NCBI GenBank assembly: GCA_025403435.1
Contig: CM046341.1
Location: 23,720,908-23,784,907, forward strand
DNA from: Artocarpus heterophyllus
Lineage: Eukaryota > Streptophyta > Magnoliopsida > Rosales > Moraceae
Reading direction: 5' to 3'
Length of the DNA stretch: 64,000 bases
Shown here: piece after piece, positions 43,961 to 55,917 of the stretch
Numbering within the stretch: position 1 is the first letter of the stretch
Layout: each line of letters begins with the position of its first letter
Position numbers and translations under genes: made by a program
Notes under the pieces: model-generated
What the model saw: only the letters and a program-made list of their open reading frames with translations
What the model was told of the DNA's origin: nothing
The model's database searches: none

Positions 43961-45220
43961 TGGTGCTTTCCCTTTATCATTCTTTCCTCGACTTCCTTGG
44001 CTACTACTAGCATTATTATTATTCCTTTCAGGAAAATATGGTCTCTGATTCACAGAACCTGGAGGAGTTGGTTGGAAATTCTTATTAGGATAGAAATTGG
44101 AACCCTGCGGTGCTGTTAATAGTTGTATTGAGGTTGGAACCCTCGAGGTTGAGTAACTAAAACTTAGGAAGCTAGCGAGTTTTGCTGGGATGCTCCTTGG
44201 TTTTGACTCCCTCCCTACACAATGGAGCCAAAATGACTTCCTTGTGGTCTTGGAGCAAAAGATGGTTGTGTAGAGCGATTAAGATAGTTCCTTCTTAGAT
44301 GTCCCACTTGTCCATAATTATGGCAAGCGTACGATTGGAAGCGACCGCTACTAGAAATTCACCACCATTAGTCACTCCACTATGCTGGGTGACCTGCCCT
44401 TGTGACTTTTCCTTCTTGCTTATCTTCTTTAGACACCCACCAGACTTGTACTCTCCATAGGAGTTATTTAATTCTGTCTTTGCTTGCTAGGCCGCAACTA
44501 CAAGTTCGAGGAATTCTATTGATTGGATGGGAGTTATCATCTATCTGATTTTTTATCTCAGGTTATTTCTAAACTTCTTGCACCTTGCCATGGGGTTCGA
44601 TACAGCTCCAGGGTTATAGCAAGACAGTTCAATGAATCGAGCTTGGTATTCAGCCACTATCATATCCGTTTGCATTAGATTTTCAAACTCCTACAACATC
44701 TCTTGCCTATTGTTCTAGGGAACATAAGCGTTAGAAATATGGTCTCAAACTGATCCTAAATGAGGTTTGGCACATCGTAGTCATGTTTCTAGAGATCCCT
44801 CCATTCTTCAGCTTTGCCCTCAAATATATAAGTTGCAAAACTGACTCAGTATTCTTGTGGGATTGTTAAGGTATCCAACTTTTTCTTAACTGCCTTAAGC
44901 CACTATTCTGCAATGGCAGGATTAGGTTCTCTGCTAAATGTAGGGGGTTTTTGCTTCATAAACTTTTTCAGCAGAGTTAAGTGTCGTTGCTCGGGATCAC
45001 GTGCCTCTATAGGTCTTTGCACATTTTGCAAGGCATGAAGAATTTGTCCCAAATTGTCTACTTCTGGCGCAGCTGGTTGAGGTTGTGCTGTTAATCTAGG
45101 TTGCTTAACTCCTTGAGCTTGTTCCATCGATTCGGGTTGCTCAACTTCTTGGGCATGTTCAACTGGTTGTGATTGTTTAGACGATTGCACTTGGCATCTT
45201 GGCGGAATAGATTCTACCAA
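43960..45220 (-). pseudogene. Element C gag with damaged zinc knuckle
   Basis: 45220-44903 opens the gag (MVESIPPRC, GQILHALQNVQRP, FMKQKPPTFSREPNPAIAE). Further text is in broken frames: FATYIFEGKAEEWRDL near 44830-44780, and RPYFPERNNNNASSSQGSRG near 44000. Near 44290-44335 the zinc knuckle reads YACHNYGQVGHLRRNYLN: two of the three Cys of CX2CX4HX4C are Tyr, both explained by TGT to TAT. Confidence 0.7.
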
Positions 45221-45340
45221 CTGCGTAAATTTAACTAGGATTAGTACCCAATAATGATGACATTAACATTTAACTTTAAAACCATTTCAAAATATTGATG
45301 TTTAAGGTGGTGCTACATCCCCTAGGTTAACCGAACCTAA

Positions 45341-45354
45341 GCTCTTATATCAAA
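45341..45354 (-). other. Primer-binding site of element C (initiator-Met tRNA type)
   Basis: Three bases inside the 5' LTR the minus strand reads TTTGATATAAGAGC, close to TGGTATCAGAGC, the site complementary to the 3' end of initiator Met tRNA used by most plant LTR elements. Confidence 0.7.
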
Positions 45355-45357
45355 GTC

Positions 45358-47667
45358 TGCAACGCCCCTATGTAGGGATTAGCAGTATTGAATAAATAAG
45401 AATAAATTTAAATACAATATCATTTCAAAACAATAAAACAATGCCCATGGGTCTTTGAAATAAACAAAAAATAAGAATAAACTTTAAACACAAATCACAG
45501 TTTTAGTGTAGCATTAAATATTTAAAATACAGGCATTATCACTATAGTACAATTCCTGATCACATATATAACTTAACACAGCCACCAAGATAGTTTTGTA
45601 GTTCTTACATGATTTGGATGAGTTACAAATAAACTAAGATCTTCCGACAAGTAACCAGCACTGTTGTCGTCTATCCCTCATCGGACAAATTGCATTGAGT
45701 TCCACCTAAGAGATGTAAATACAATAGGGATGAGCATCGACATGCCTAGTAGGGAAAAACCATTACTCACCTTTAGGTTTTATTCACTTTTCACATTAAA
45801 CCTGCATGGTCAGTTAGTTCTCAAATCTTTATACATCTTATAAGATTCATTATGATCAAATTCCATTGATACCTTACGTTAATCATTACTGAGTTTCATA
45901 CATATATAATTATTACAGTTCATAATTATTCTTAGGTATCCACGTTCATCACTCAACTGATCAAAACCCAAATGGGTGCACTTTTCCACTCTTCAATTAT
46001 TCCAAGAGTGTTGGGTAAGGGGACATCAAGCTTCGAATCCTCACCAAGTCGATTCCTATACAGTACATTCTAGGACTTTCAACCCAAGGGAGCGCCATTG
46101 CCTCCCCCTAATTTTACCTTTTAGGGTATTCGTGCCTAAGGATGTAACTGCCGCCCTCTTCACGTCTTATCATTCCTCTATAATCAATCATTATTTATAG
46201 AGTTAGTTTTTCCTAACCATGCTTTTCAATTTACAACAACATATGTCAAAATTAATATATTCCTCGCTGTCCAATACAGGATTGGTTCCACATCATTGTG
46301 TTATGGGTATAATCATATACATTCAAAATATCATATTCATATCTTGCAACGTAAAACAATCAAATTTTAATTCATCAAAACCTCACAAAAGATGAGTAAT
46401 AGAATCCCTACCTCTTTGCAATATATCCACTGATAATTTCCAACTTACAAAATAAAATTCGCCAGCGTAAGCTCCAAATACGTCGTTATCCTGAAACGTA
46501 TAAAATAACCATACTTTAACTTAAATCCTAATTTTTAATTATGTCAATTTATCATTTAATTTTATTAGTATAAAATATTTATAAATAAAATAATTAAAAA
46601 GTTTGATATTCATTAAAATAAAATTATTTGAAACTACAACCTTTATAGAAAACTATTTATTATTTTCGAAACTTAAGTTGTCAAATAACTACCTTTGTCC
46701 TAGTGGTTTGGTCTCTTTTATTTATCCCTGAAACCCCGCCTGAAGCTAAAATTCACCTCTAATTTTATTAAATCTCTCTTTTAGAAAAATGACAAGTCAT
46801 TTTTAAGAAAACGACATGTAGTTTTTTGGGAAAAACGACATGTAGTTTTTGAAGAAAAAAACGACATGTAGTTTCTTGTTTTTCACCCAGAAAAACTCTT
46901 ACAGAGAACCCCAAATTTGAATTTTTTGAGTTTTTCTTCTAATCTTGGTTTTCCAACAGCTTTCTAAGCATAAAAACAATATATAAATAATATATAATCA
47001 TTTCTATACAATATAAACTCTGTTTAAAGCATGTAAACTTAGATTTTTGTACACATGCACAAAAATAGCAACAAAACATATGTATATTCAATTTCTCATG
47101 AGAACTCAGGTTTAAGAGCATAAATTTGAACAAACTTTTTGGATATAAAAATTTACAAATGAAAGATTAAATTTGTTCACAAGGCTCTAACATCAGATTA
47201 TGGCTAAGTGGAAGCTTGAAATGACTCCAAATCCTATTTCTTGGCTTCGAATATGACTGGAATTCTTTTGTTTCAATTGAAGGTGATGGTGGCTAAGTTT
47301 TATGGCTGCTTTGAAGGAGTTCTCTAAGTATTTTGCTTCAGCAAAATGAGAATAAGAGTGTGGGAACCGTGGAAGAAAGAGATGGAAATTAATTGATCAA
47401 AAAGAAAGCAAATAATTGAGGGGAGGGGACAAGATAGGTAAGTCATGGGGAAAAATTAGGGGAAAGACAAAAGAGTGGTTAATGAAATTACTCTCACGTC
47501 TCATCTGGAGACTTTTAGTAGAAAATACCAACATGGTATTTTTTTTTGGTAAAAAAATGGAACAACAAAGGCAACTTGGTGATTTTAAATACAACAAATT
47601 TTTAAATTGTCATGTTTTATGCATTAAATTTTACACAATCATACCCGTTAAAATAGTGAGTGTCACA
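45358..47667 (-). repeat. Element C 5' LTR (2310 bp)
   Basis: Plus-strand ends TGCAACGCCCC (TG kept, third base changed) and GTGAGTGTCACA. It matches the other LTR in order and nearly everywhere in sequence. It carries three copies of the acgacatgtagtttt minisatellite at about 46800-46875. Visible differences between the LTRs are frequent, so the insertion is not recent. Confidence 0.92.
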
Positions 47668-48245
47668 TAGCCTCAAAATTAGCATCAAATTGGAGTCAGA
47701 ATAGGTACGTGCAGGGGTGGGGAATAGCTTGCGAGGCTGTGTGCAACGCTTTTTCACATCTAGGTGAAAATTGGACATGCATGGGCTCAAGATGCCAATT
47801 GGCGCGGTTGCATGCTTCGGTGAGTAGGAGGCCTGATACAATGATCGTGTAGGGGCGAGCTTTAGATGGCACAGGGACACTAGCCTTCTGTGATTGTGTG
47901 CAGCTACGGAGTATTTACAGCGCTATGGGCACGATTGTAACTAAACCAAGGCTCTAAAATTTCCTTCTCTTTGCCTTTTTGACCCATTTTCTCAAGTTTA
48001 CCTACATATATGGGTATAATTAAAGTATTTAGAGGGAAAAACTAAATAAAAAGACATTCAAATGAACTCTAAAATTAAAATAAACTAAATAAAATTAAAA
48101 ATAAGAAAATAAAATTAAATATAATAAGAAATAACTAAGATTAGATAAAATAGATAAAACTAACTAAAAATAAAATAAAATCTCAAGGATTAACCATTTA
48201 AATGCATAAAAGAAGTGAAATAAATCTATTTTCATAGAGTTATCA
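47668..48245 (-). mobile_element. LARD-like LTR, minus orientation, U3-like half (split by element C)
   Basis: Minus strand starts TGATAACTCTATGAAAATAG (48245) and runs through an AT-rich part (48010-48180) and a GC-richer stretch with tgcacacagcctcgcaagc up to element C at 47667. It continues at 38057. The related unit at 62813-61345 has the same plan: TGATAAG start, GC-richer segment, TATAAATACC. Confidence 0.4.
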
Positions 48246-50722
48246 AATGCTTTTTTTTGGAGATACTGAGACCTTTTATGTTGAAAAAACATTGATCATG
48301 CTTTCACATATTTTATAAGCTTACTTTTATTTTCTTAATTGAGTAACTAGCCATATATCAAAGTTAAAATTATTTGAATTAGTCAAATATGAAATAAAAT
48401 AACAACTTCTAAACATTCAAAAAAATATAAAAAAACACTTTAGAATATAATTGAATTTAGTTTTAAAATGTTGTTAATGACTAAATAAAAGAGGTGTTTA
48501 TGTTTTAAAAACAAAGGGCATTTATGTCAAAAAATTACTATTCTATTTCATTTCAATGACTAACCAAATGTAACAATTGTTATTTCAATATTAATTCTAG
48601 TCTGTAACTAAACAAAAGAATGTGAAATAAACTATTTAATCCATTACTATTCTCATTTCGTTGTTTTCATATTCCTATTCCTAATCCTATTTCTATTCTA
48701 TTTCATCAAATCAAATGTCACCTTAGTTCCTTAGCACTTGAGTGATTGAAAGGAGTATAGCTACGGTGGAGATTTGCTGAATTGTGCATGCACACATACA
48801 ATGATCTGAAGGAAGAGAATAACGTTGAAGGTCTGACAGTAGAGATTCATTATTGAAGAATTGTTAAGTCAGAAGTGCTATTTTTGGTCTCTAGATGGAG
48901 CATCAAATTAGATTTAGTGTATTATTTGTAGCATAATGAGTAAGATTATGGGTGGCTGAATAGAAAATTTTATAATTACGTTGCATTACTAAACTAATTT
49001 TTCCAATAATATCTTCTCCCACTTTTTGGTATAAGGAGGACAAAGAATTGTTGTCACTAGGTAAATTAGTAGTGAAACTATCAAGTGTAGGAATTGTGAT
49101 ATTATTGTCTGCTTTCTTTGCTTTGAGCCCACAACAGGTCAACTTTCAGCATTTTTTATCAATGAGCTTTGTAGTTACATACATTGTGTATTCTTTCACC
49201 CTCAAAATGATGTACTTCCCTTTAGTGACCATTGCGCTGGTATGTTTATGGAGGTGATATCTCCCCCTCAATTGTTGCTTCTAATGAGCTATGAAACTTG
49301 AAACTTTTCTAGAAAACACAAAAGGACTAAGAACATATAGAAATACTTGAAATTTGCCACTCAAAATTATAGCACACTTTTCGATCAACAATTAACGACA
49401 AATTTCACACTCAGGCAATGTAGTGACAAAGAAACAGTCAAGTGTGTAGACATAAGTATGCATCAAAACAGATTAATGTATAAAAAAGAGTGTGAACAGA
49501 CATCACAGAGTGCATGTGTCAACAGAATAAATAGTATATGCAATGAGTGAACATGTTTGTTGGTAAGTGAATGTGTCGACAATAGAACAAAACACATAAA
49601 TGAGGGGAAAAGTATAGTATGTGAACAAGACATTCATCCCATAATAGAACAATATTGATCAAAGAAAGAACAATGTGATTATGATATATGGATAGGCATA
49701 GACTGTACATACAGTCGATGAATGTTTTCATAAATAAACCACTAAACAACACAATTATGAAACAAGAGTATTTTTCCATATTTAACATAACCTATTTTAC
49801 TGCACCAAAACACTTCATTTTATCATTCAACTTAGATTGGAAATAATTCAACTTATACACTTTCAAAGTGTGTGTGTGTGTGTGTGTGTGTGAAAGAGAG
49901 AGAGAGAGGGAGTAACATGATGAGAATTACATGACTCACAAATGAGAAAGCGTTTAAATGATTTTTCAAGAATAAAAAATACACTGATATTTCAAACTAG
50001 CATGGTCATCTAACCAGGGAGAATGATCCTCCAATAGATTCTAATAGACATGTGTGAAATGTTGGTGTGATTAGCATTTTTCTCACTTTTTCTCACACCT
50101 CTTTCCTTTCCCAAATAGCCAAAAATTTTCTTTTCTCTTGGCAATTTAAGCCACCCCCTATTCATTTGCTCTTCAATTGCCCATTTTTTTTTTTTATTTG
50201 AATTTCCTCACCTTTGGCAATTTTTGTTCCTTCTACATTTTGTGAGAAAGTATTGGTGTTTATTGTGCCTTTTTTTTTTTTTTGCACATTTTTTCTCTTT
50301 ATTTCATTGCTTACTCTTTGTTTTCACTTCAATTTGGTGGCTATGGCTACATGTTCATCATAAGATGCTATAGTATAGGCAAGGACGAAAATATTGATGC
50401 TGTCGAGATTGTTGAGGTTTTGATTTACAGATAATTTTTTGGATATTGTTGATATCAAAATATCAACGGATATTTAGGAAAAATAGATATCATAAGAAAA
50501 ACTTGGTATTTGGTCTTACAACTTTACACGATGATAAAACAATCAATATTGCTTAATTTGAACCAAGTTAATAACATAAATAATATAATTTTGGTCTAAT
50601 ATGAGAGTTATGTTGCTTACTATAAAAGGATACCATCATTACATATATCGATTATGGTTATAATAATATTTTTTGTCCTTATTACAAACAAGGTACAATA
50701 TTATAATAGAGTACATAAAAAG
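48246..50722. other. AT-rich intergenic stretch between elements C and D
   Basis: No gene found. 48520-48730 (atttcatttcaatgactaacc ... ttccatttctattc-type text, caaatgtcacctta) looks like an AT-rich MITE fragment. At 49259-49274 the minus strand reads CAATTGAGGGGGAGAT, like a copia polypurine tract, so a very old minus-strand copia element may end here. 50370-50530 (gaaaatattgatgctgtcgag, gatatcaaaatatcaacgg) resembles ATATCG-rich MITE sequence; 62850-63070 has a similar flavour. Confidence 0.35.
49867..49911. repeat. (GT)n and (GA)n compound microsatellite
   Basis: About twelve GT units followed by gaaa and about seven GA units. Confidence 0.9.
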
Positions 50723-52753
50723 TATTGGAAAAATAATGCGTAGCGGAATTTAAAAAATTTTACATCAGAGTAATTTTCAAAACACAAGTTTGACATGCTA
50801 TATGCATAAATTAACCAGATCTTACTAACATTTGTGTGCCGAAAAGCTCCTGCAATCAGTGAAGAGAAGTAACGTTCCAGAAAAGCCTCAACCAACTAGT
50901 CTTCTTTGCTATTCTCTATCCACGATGGGAGTGAGTGTGGGCTCACACGTACAGCTCTTCCTCTAGGTGACTCTCCTTCCAACTAATTGAGAGAACCCAC
51001 AGCAAGTGTTCGTGATTTGTGAACAAAAGCTCTCAGGGGGTTTTCAGATTCTCACAGCAGAGTATCGCTCTTAATCTTTTAATTGATCTAAATAACTTAT
51101 GAGACTCACTCCCTATTTATAGAGGTTGGGTCTAGGGTCAGTCCTTATCAGATAAGGTCTTAAAAATTTGAATCAGAATTAAATTCGGATCAATATTTGA
51201 TGAAATCCACACAAAAACGAGTGATTTTTTTTTCTACGCATAGGTAGGCAGATCTGTCTAATTGGCAGGACAAACTTGTCCCATCGGCAGGTCAAACTTT
51301 AGGATCGGCATGCCAAACTGGCCAAAAAAAAATCTCAGCGAATCTTTTATTGTCCACCCGAGATTCTATAGGATAAAGTCTCAATTTTAATTCAAATAAC
51401 CCAATGGAGAAGTTATCTAATTAAAACAACTTTATCTAAATAATTTCTAAGAAAATAAATGAATTCCTAATAATTCTACAAGTTTATCTTGATCTAATTA
51501 TTCAAAATTAAATCAACCGATAAACAAACAAGAATTATCTGATCCTTACAATTCAACAAGTTTATCTTGAATTAATTTTTATCACAAAATTAATTCAACC
51601 GATAAATAGACATGAATTATTTGATTCTTCCAAATTTCAACCAATCTAATAAATCCGACATAAATTATCAATTATTGGAAAAGCACGCCGTATCGTTACA
51701 GGATATTGTGAGCTAGTGAAGGGGACCAAATGGACCTATATAGTTCAAGCTACCGATAATTATGAAACCCAATATCCCAGATATATATTCCATAATTATT
51801 AGCTCCAACGCCACTCCACTAAAAGCTTGGAGCTGCCCTCCAGAACTACATAGAATTACGAAGCCTGTATAGCTAAGTCTCCATGACATATCATAGTGGA
51901 TCATATCCCTATAGGATTATCTATAACCGGCTTAAGGACAAGTTCTGTCTTACCTTTTTGATTATTTTTATCTTATGTTCCATTATCTCACCATCAGAAA
52001 ACTTACCATCCATAGACAGTATACCATTTGGTTACACATATGTATCTAAATGGTTGAGCACTCTAGTTTTTCAATTACAGGATAATGCATATAAGAGGAT
52101 ATCACTACTCTTAAAGAGGAGCTATAGATTCCATATTTATGAATAACAGGTCTACGCTATCAAAAGTCATGCCTCCAACGTACCAGCATGCAAACCACTA
52201 TTAAAATGTAGGTGTCACTCTTTGGTACATCAAAAGACACAAGTCAAGACAACGAGCCCACTATTCATCTTAGGACTAAGATACAATACAAATGATTGTC
52301 TAAAGTAAATCGATTTGCCAAGACAGAATTATTAATCCAAATCAATTTACTTTATATCCCGATCCAACACATCATCACTTATGACAATGTGCCAATGTTT
52401 CTATTCACGGAGTCCACCTCCGATGGTCAAGGCAAACCATCTCCCAATTGGGATATAGGCAACATAACAATCTTTACATGAATAAAATGCCCAACTTTAT
52501 TTCCTCGATTACGGATTTTATGTTTTAGACCGTCATCTTAAGAATCGTGTCTTCCGCATAATCTGTCCGTCATCTGCCCAATTCTTAAGGTTTAGACCGA
52601 CAGTCTCAGACTATTGTTTGCTTAATACATTCAACAAATATGAATGTAAAGAGGACAAGATTTGGTATATAAACAATAAATAAATTTGTTATTGATAAAA
52701 ATGTCTCCAAAAACTTATTACATTTTTACTCCTTAGGGTATACATGTTTAACA
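50723..52753 (-). repeat. Element D 3' LTR (2031 bp)
   Basis: Plus-strand start TATTGGAAAAA (TG has become TA) and end CATGTTTAACA. It matches the 5' LTR throughout; in one 100-base window near 50780-50880 I counted about two differences. The PPT (minus AAGTGGGAGAT, 52754-52764) abuts it. Confidence 0.9.
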
Positions 52754-52764
52754 ATCTCCCACTT
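52754..52764 (-). other. Polypurine tract of element D
   Basis: On the minus strand AAGTGGGAGAT immediately precedes the 3' LTR (TGTTAAACATG), a common Ty1/copia arrangement. Confidence 0.8.
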
Positions 52765-52779
52765 GCGCTAAGTGAGTAG

Positions 52780-54189
52780 ATACGAGAAATCTCACATCCC
52801 CATAGCTTCCACAAGCTTCTCAAAGACTCTCCCAGTAAGTGTCTTCATAAATGGATCAGCTAAATTGTCCTTTGATGCAATCTTACACACCGTGACATGC
52901 CCGCCCTCAATGAAGTCCTTTATCACATGATACGTTCGATCAATTTGTTTACTCTTCTTGTGAAATCTTGGTTCCTAAGCATTAGCTACCATCGCATTGT
53001 TATCACTGTACAGTGATACCTCCTTATCCATACCAGGAACTACCTCAAGATCCCCAAGGAACTTGCGGAGCCACACTGCTTCTTTTGAAGCATCACTGGC
53101 TGCCATATACTCAGCCTCCATCGTTCAATCCGAAGTGCAATCTTGCTTCACACTTCTCCAACTGATGGCACCGCCGCCGAGAGTAAACACAAAACCCGAA
53201 GTCGATTTCCTAGAATCCAGACAGGATTGAAAATCTGAGTCAGTGTATCCTAGAGGAGTCAAGTCCTCACCCGAATACACAAGCATATACCTTCGAGTCC
53301 TTCTTAGGTACTTGAAAATATGCTTTACCGCAACCCAATGGTTCGGTCCTGGATCCACCTGAAATCGACTTACAATCCCGACCGCATAACTAATATCTGA
53401 TCGTGTGCAAAGCATGGCATACATGAGACTACCCACTGCAGAAGCATAGGGCACCTTCTTCATGTATTCTCTTTCTTCATAAGACTTTGGAGAGTATTTC
53501 TTAGAAAGAGTAATTCCAGACCTAGATGGTTGCCCATCTTTTTTGGAATCCTGCATTGGAAACCTCCTGAGAATTTTGCCTATGTAGCCGGTCTAGGACA
53601 AAGCTATTATTTTATTCTTGCTATCCCAAAAGATCTGGATACCGAGAACAAAATTAGCCTCTCCCAAGTCCTTCATGTCAAACTGCTTGGTCAACCATAA
53701 TTTGACCGATGACAATGCCCTAATGTCATTGCCAATCAGCTGAATGTCATCAACATAGAGTTGTAGAAAAACCACCTTCCCATCCTTTATGTGTTTGCAA
53801 ACACATGGCTCATCCACATTTTGTGAGAACCCATAAGTCTTGATCACTTGATCAAATCTTATGTTCCAAGAACGAGAAGCCTGCTTAAGTCCATAAATTG
53901 ACTTTAGCAGCCTACAAACCTTACCCTATTGACCCTTGACCTTGAACCCATCTGGTTGTTCCATATAAATGGACTCATCAAGACAGCAATTCAAAAAAGT
54001 CGTCTTGACATCCATCTGTCAAATCTCGTAGTCAAGAGTGGCAGCTATGGACAAGAGAATCCGGATGGACTTAAGCATGGCAACAGGCGAAAAGGTTTCC
54101 TCATAATCGATTCCTTCCTTTTACGTATAACCCTTAGCTACTAGTCTAGCCTTAAAGGTTTTGACCTTTCTATCCATTCCTCTTTTCCT
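52780..54189 (-). pseudogene. Element D reverse transcriptase and RNase H
   Basis: From high to low: RT start with ETFSPVAMLKSIRILLSIAA near 54080 and SIYGLKQASRSWNIRFDQVI near 53880; YVDDIQLIGND (catalytic YVDD intact) and FDMKDLGEANFVLGIQIF in 53847-53593; then 53556-53125 with VGSLMYAMLCTRSDISYAVG, GYTDSDFQSCLDSRKSTSGF and the RNase H end. ADPFTKTL-like text at about 52855 closes pol. Stops occur between blocks. Confidence 0.88.
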
Positions 54190-55917
54190 CTGTGAATAGA
54201 AACATTGACACGTTATCATATGTGACGATGTGTTGGATCGGGACATAAAGTGAATTGATTTGGATTAATAATTCTGTCTCTGCAAATCGATTCACTTTAG
54301 ACAATCATTTGTGTTGTATCCTTAATCCTGATATGAATAGTGGGCCCATTGTCTTGGCTTGTGTCTTTTGATGTACCAAAGGGTGACACCCACATCTTGA
54401 TAGTGGTATGCATGCTGGTACGTTGGAGGCATGACTTTTGATAGCGTAGACTTGTTATTCATACATATGAAATCCATAGCTCCTCTTCAGGAGTAATGAT
54501 ATCCTCTTATATACGTTATCCTGTAATTAGAAAACTAGAGCGCTCAACCATTTGGATACATAGGTGTAATCGAATGGTATATTGTCTTTGGATAGTAAGT
54601 TTTCTGATGATGAGGTAATGGACGCAAGATAAAAATAATCGGGAAGGTAAGATAGAACTTGTCCTTAAGCCGATTATGGATTATCATATAGGGATACGAT
54701 ACACTATGATATGTCATAGAGACTTAGCTATACGAGCTTCGTAATTCTATGTAGTTCGAGAGTGCAGCTCCAAGCTTTTAGTGGAGTAGCATTGGAGTTG
54801 ATAATTATGAAATATATATCTAGGATATTGGGTTTCGTAATTATCGGGAGCTTGAACTATATAGGTCCATTTGGTCCCCTTTGTTAGCTCATAACATCCT
54901 GTAATGACACGACGTGCTTTTTCAATAATTGGTAACTTATGTCGGATTTATCAGATTGGTTGAAATTTGAAAGAATCAAATAATTCATGTCTGTTTATCG
55001 GTTGATTTAATTTTGGATAAAATTAGATCAAGATAAACTTGTAGAATTATTGGGAATTGATTTATTTTCTTAGAGATTTCTAGATAAAGTTGTTTTGATC
55101 AGATAACTTCTCTGTTGGGTTATTTAAATTAAAACTGAGACTTTATCCTATAGAATCTCGGGTGGAAAATAAAAGATTTGCAAGATTTTTAGTCGGCAGT
55201 TTGGCCTGCTGATGGACGTGTTCGGCCTGTCAATGGGGCCTGTTTGGCCTGCCGATCAGGTGGTTCGGCCTGCTGATCAACGAAGGATAAGATCACGCGT
55301 TTTCACGCGGATCTTATCAGATATTGATCCAAACTTGATTTTGTTTCGAGTTTTAAGACATAATCTGATAAGGACTGATCCCAGGACCAATCTCTATATA
55401 AAGGGAGTAAGTCTTAAGAGTTACTCAAATCAATTGAGAGATTAGGGTGCGTTTGGTATGAGTATTTGAGTAGAGTATTTAAATGAAGATTTAAATTTTT
55501 GTGAGAGAAAATACTGTAGCAAAATGATTCAAACCATGATTTGAAAACCGAAACAAACAAGCCCTAAGAGTGATACTTTGCTAGTGAGAATCTAAAAACT
55601 CCCTAAGAGCTTTTGTTCACAAATCAAGAACACTTGCTTTGGGTTCTTTCGATTGGTTGGAAGGAGATTCACCTAGTGAAAGAGCTGTATGTGTGAGCCC
55701 ACACTTACTCCGGTCGTGGATAGCGAATAGCAAAGAAGACCAGTTGGTTAAGGCTCTTTTGGAACGTTACTTCTCTTCACGTTTTTATGAGGGTTCTTCA
55801 GCAATCAAAGGTTAGTAAGATCTGATTAATTTATGCATATAGCATGTCAAACTTGTATTTTGGAAAATACTCTGATGCAAAATTTTTAAAATTCCGCTGT
55901 GCATTATTTTTTCCAAC
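54190..55917 (+). mobile_element. Inverted, truncated copia LTR inside the pol of element D
   Basis: From tctgtgaatagaaac (54190) to ttttttccaacaa (55917) the plus strand matches the minus-strand LTR sequence of element D, so it is an inverted copy of the same family, lacking the first few hundred LTR bases. It separates integrase (55918 up) from RT (54189 down). It has the CCAACA end. Either a truncated solo LTR inserted here, or an inverted recombination product. Confidence 0.88.
55445..55564. mobile_element. 120-bp Tourist-like MITE inside the inverted LTR
   Basis: Ends GGGTGCGTTTGGTATGAG and, inverted, GGGCTTGTTTGTTTCGG. Comparing with the uninterrupted LTR at about 59620-59650 (gagagattaaaagcg on the opposite strand) shows exactly where it inserted and implies a TA, or degraded TTA, target duplication. 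Its termini relate it to the 543-bp element at 8292. Confidence 0.8.

Larger units (their letters stand above)
38058..47667 (-). mobile_element. Element C: chromovirus (Tekay-like Ty3/gypsy), full-length but mutated, minus orientation
   Basis: Two long LTRs (38058-40484 and 45358-47667), a PBS at 45341-45354, a PPT at 40485-40499 and the order gag, protease, RT, RNase H, integrase, chromodomain identify a chromovirus. Flanks are CAGCC on the left (38053-38057) and TAGCC on the right (47668-47672), a 5-bp target duplication with one change. Many frames are broken by stops, so it is not autonomous. It is nested inside a LARD-like LTR. Confidence 0.9.

Noticed and set aside
48903..49142. 79-codon minus-strand ORF near a copia-like polypurine tract
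   Set aside because: I could not match it to a copia domain; chance ORF remains the simplest reading.
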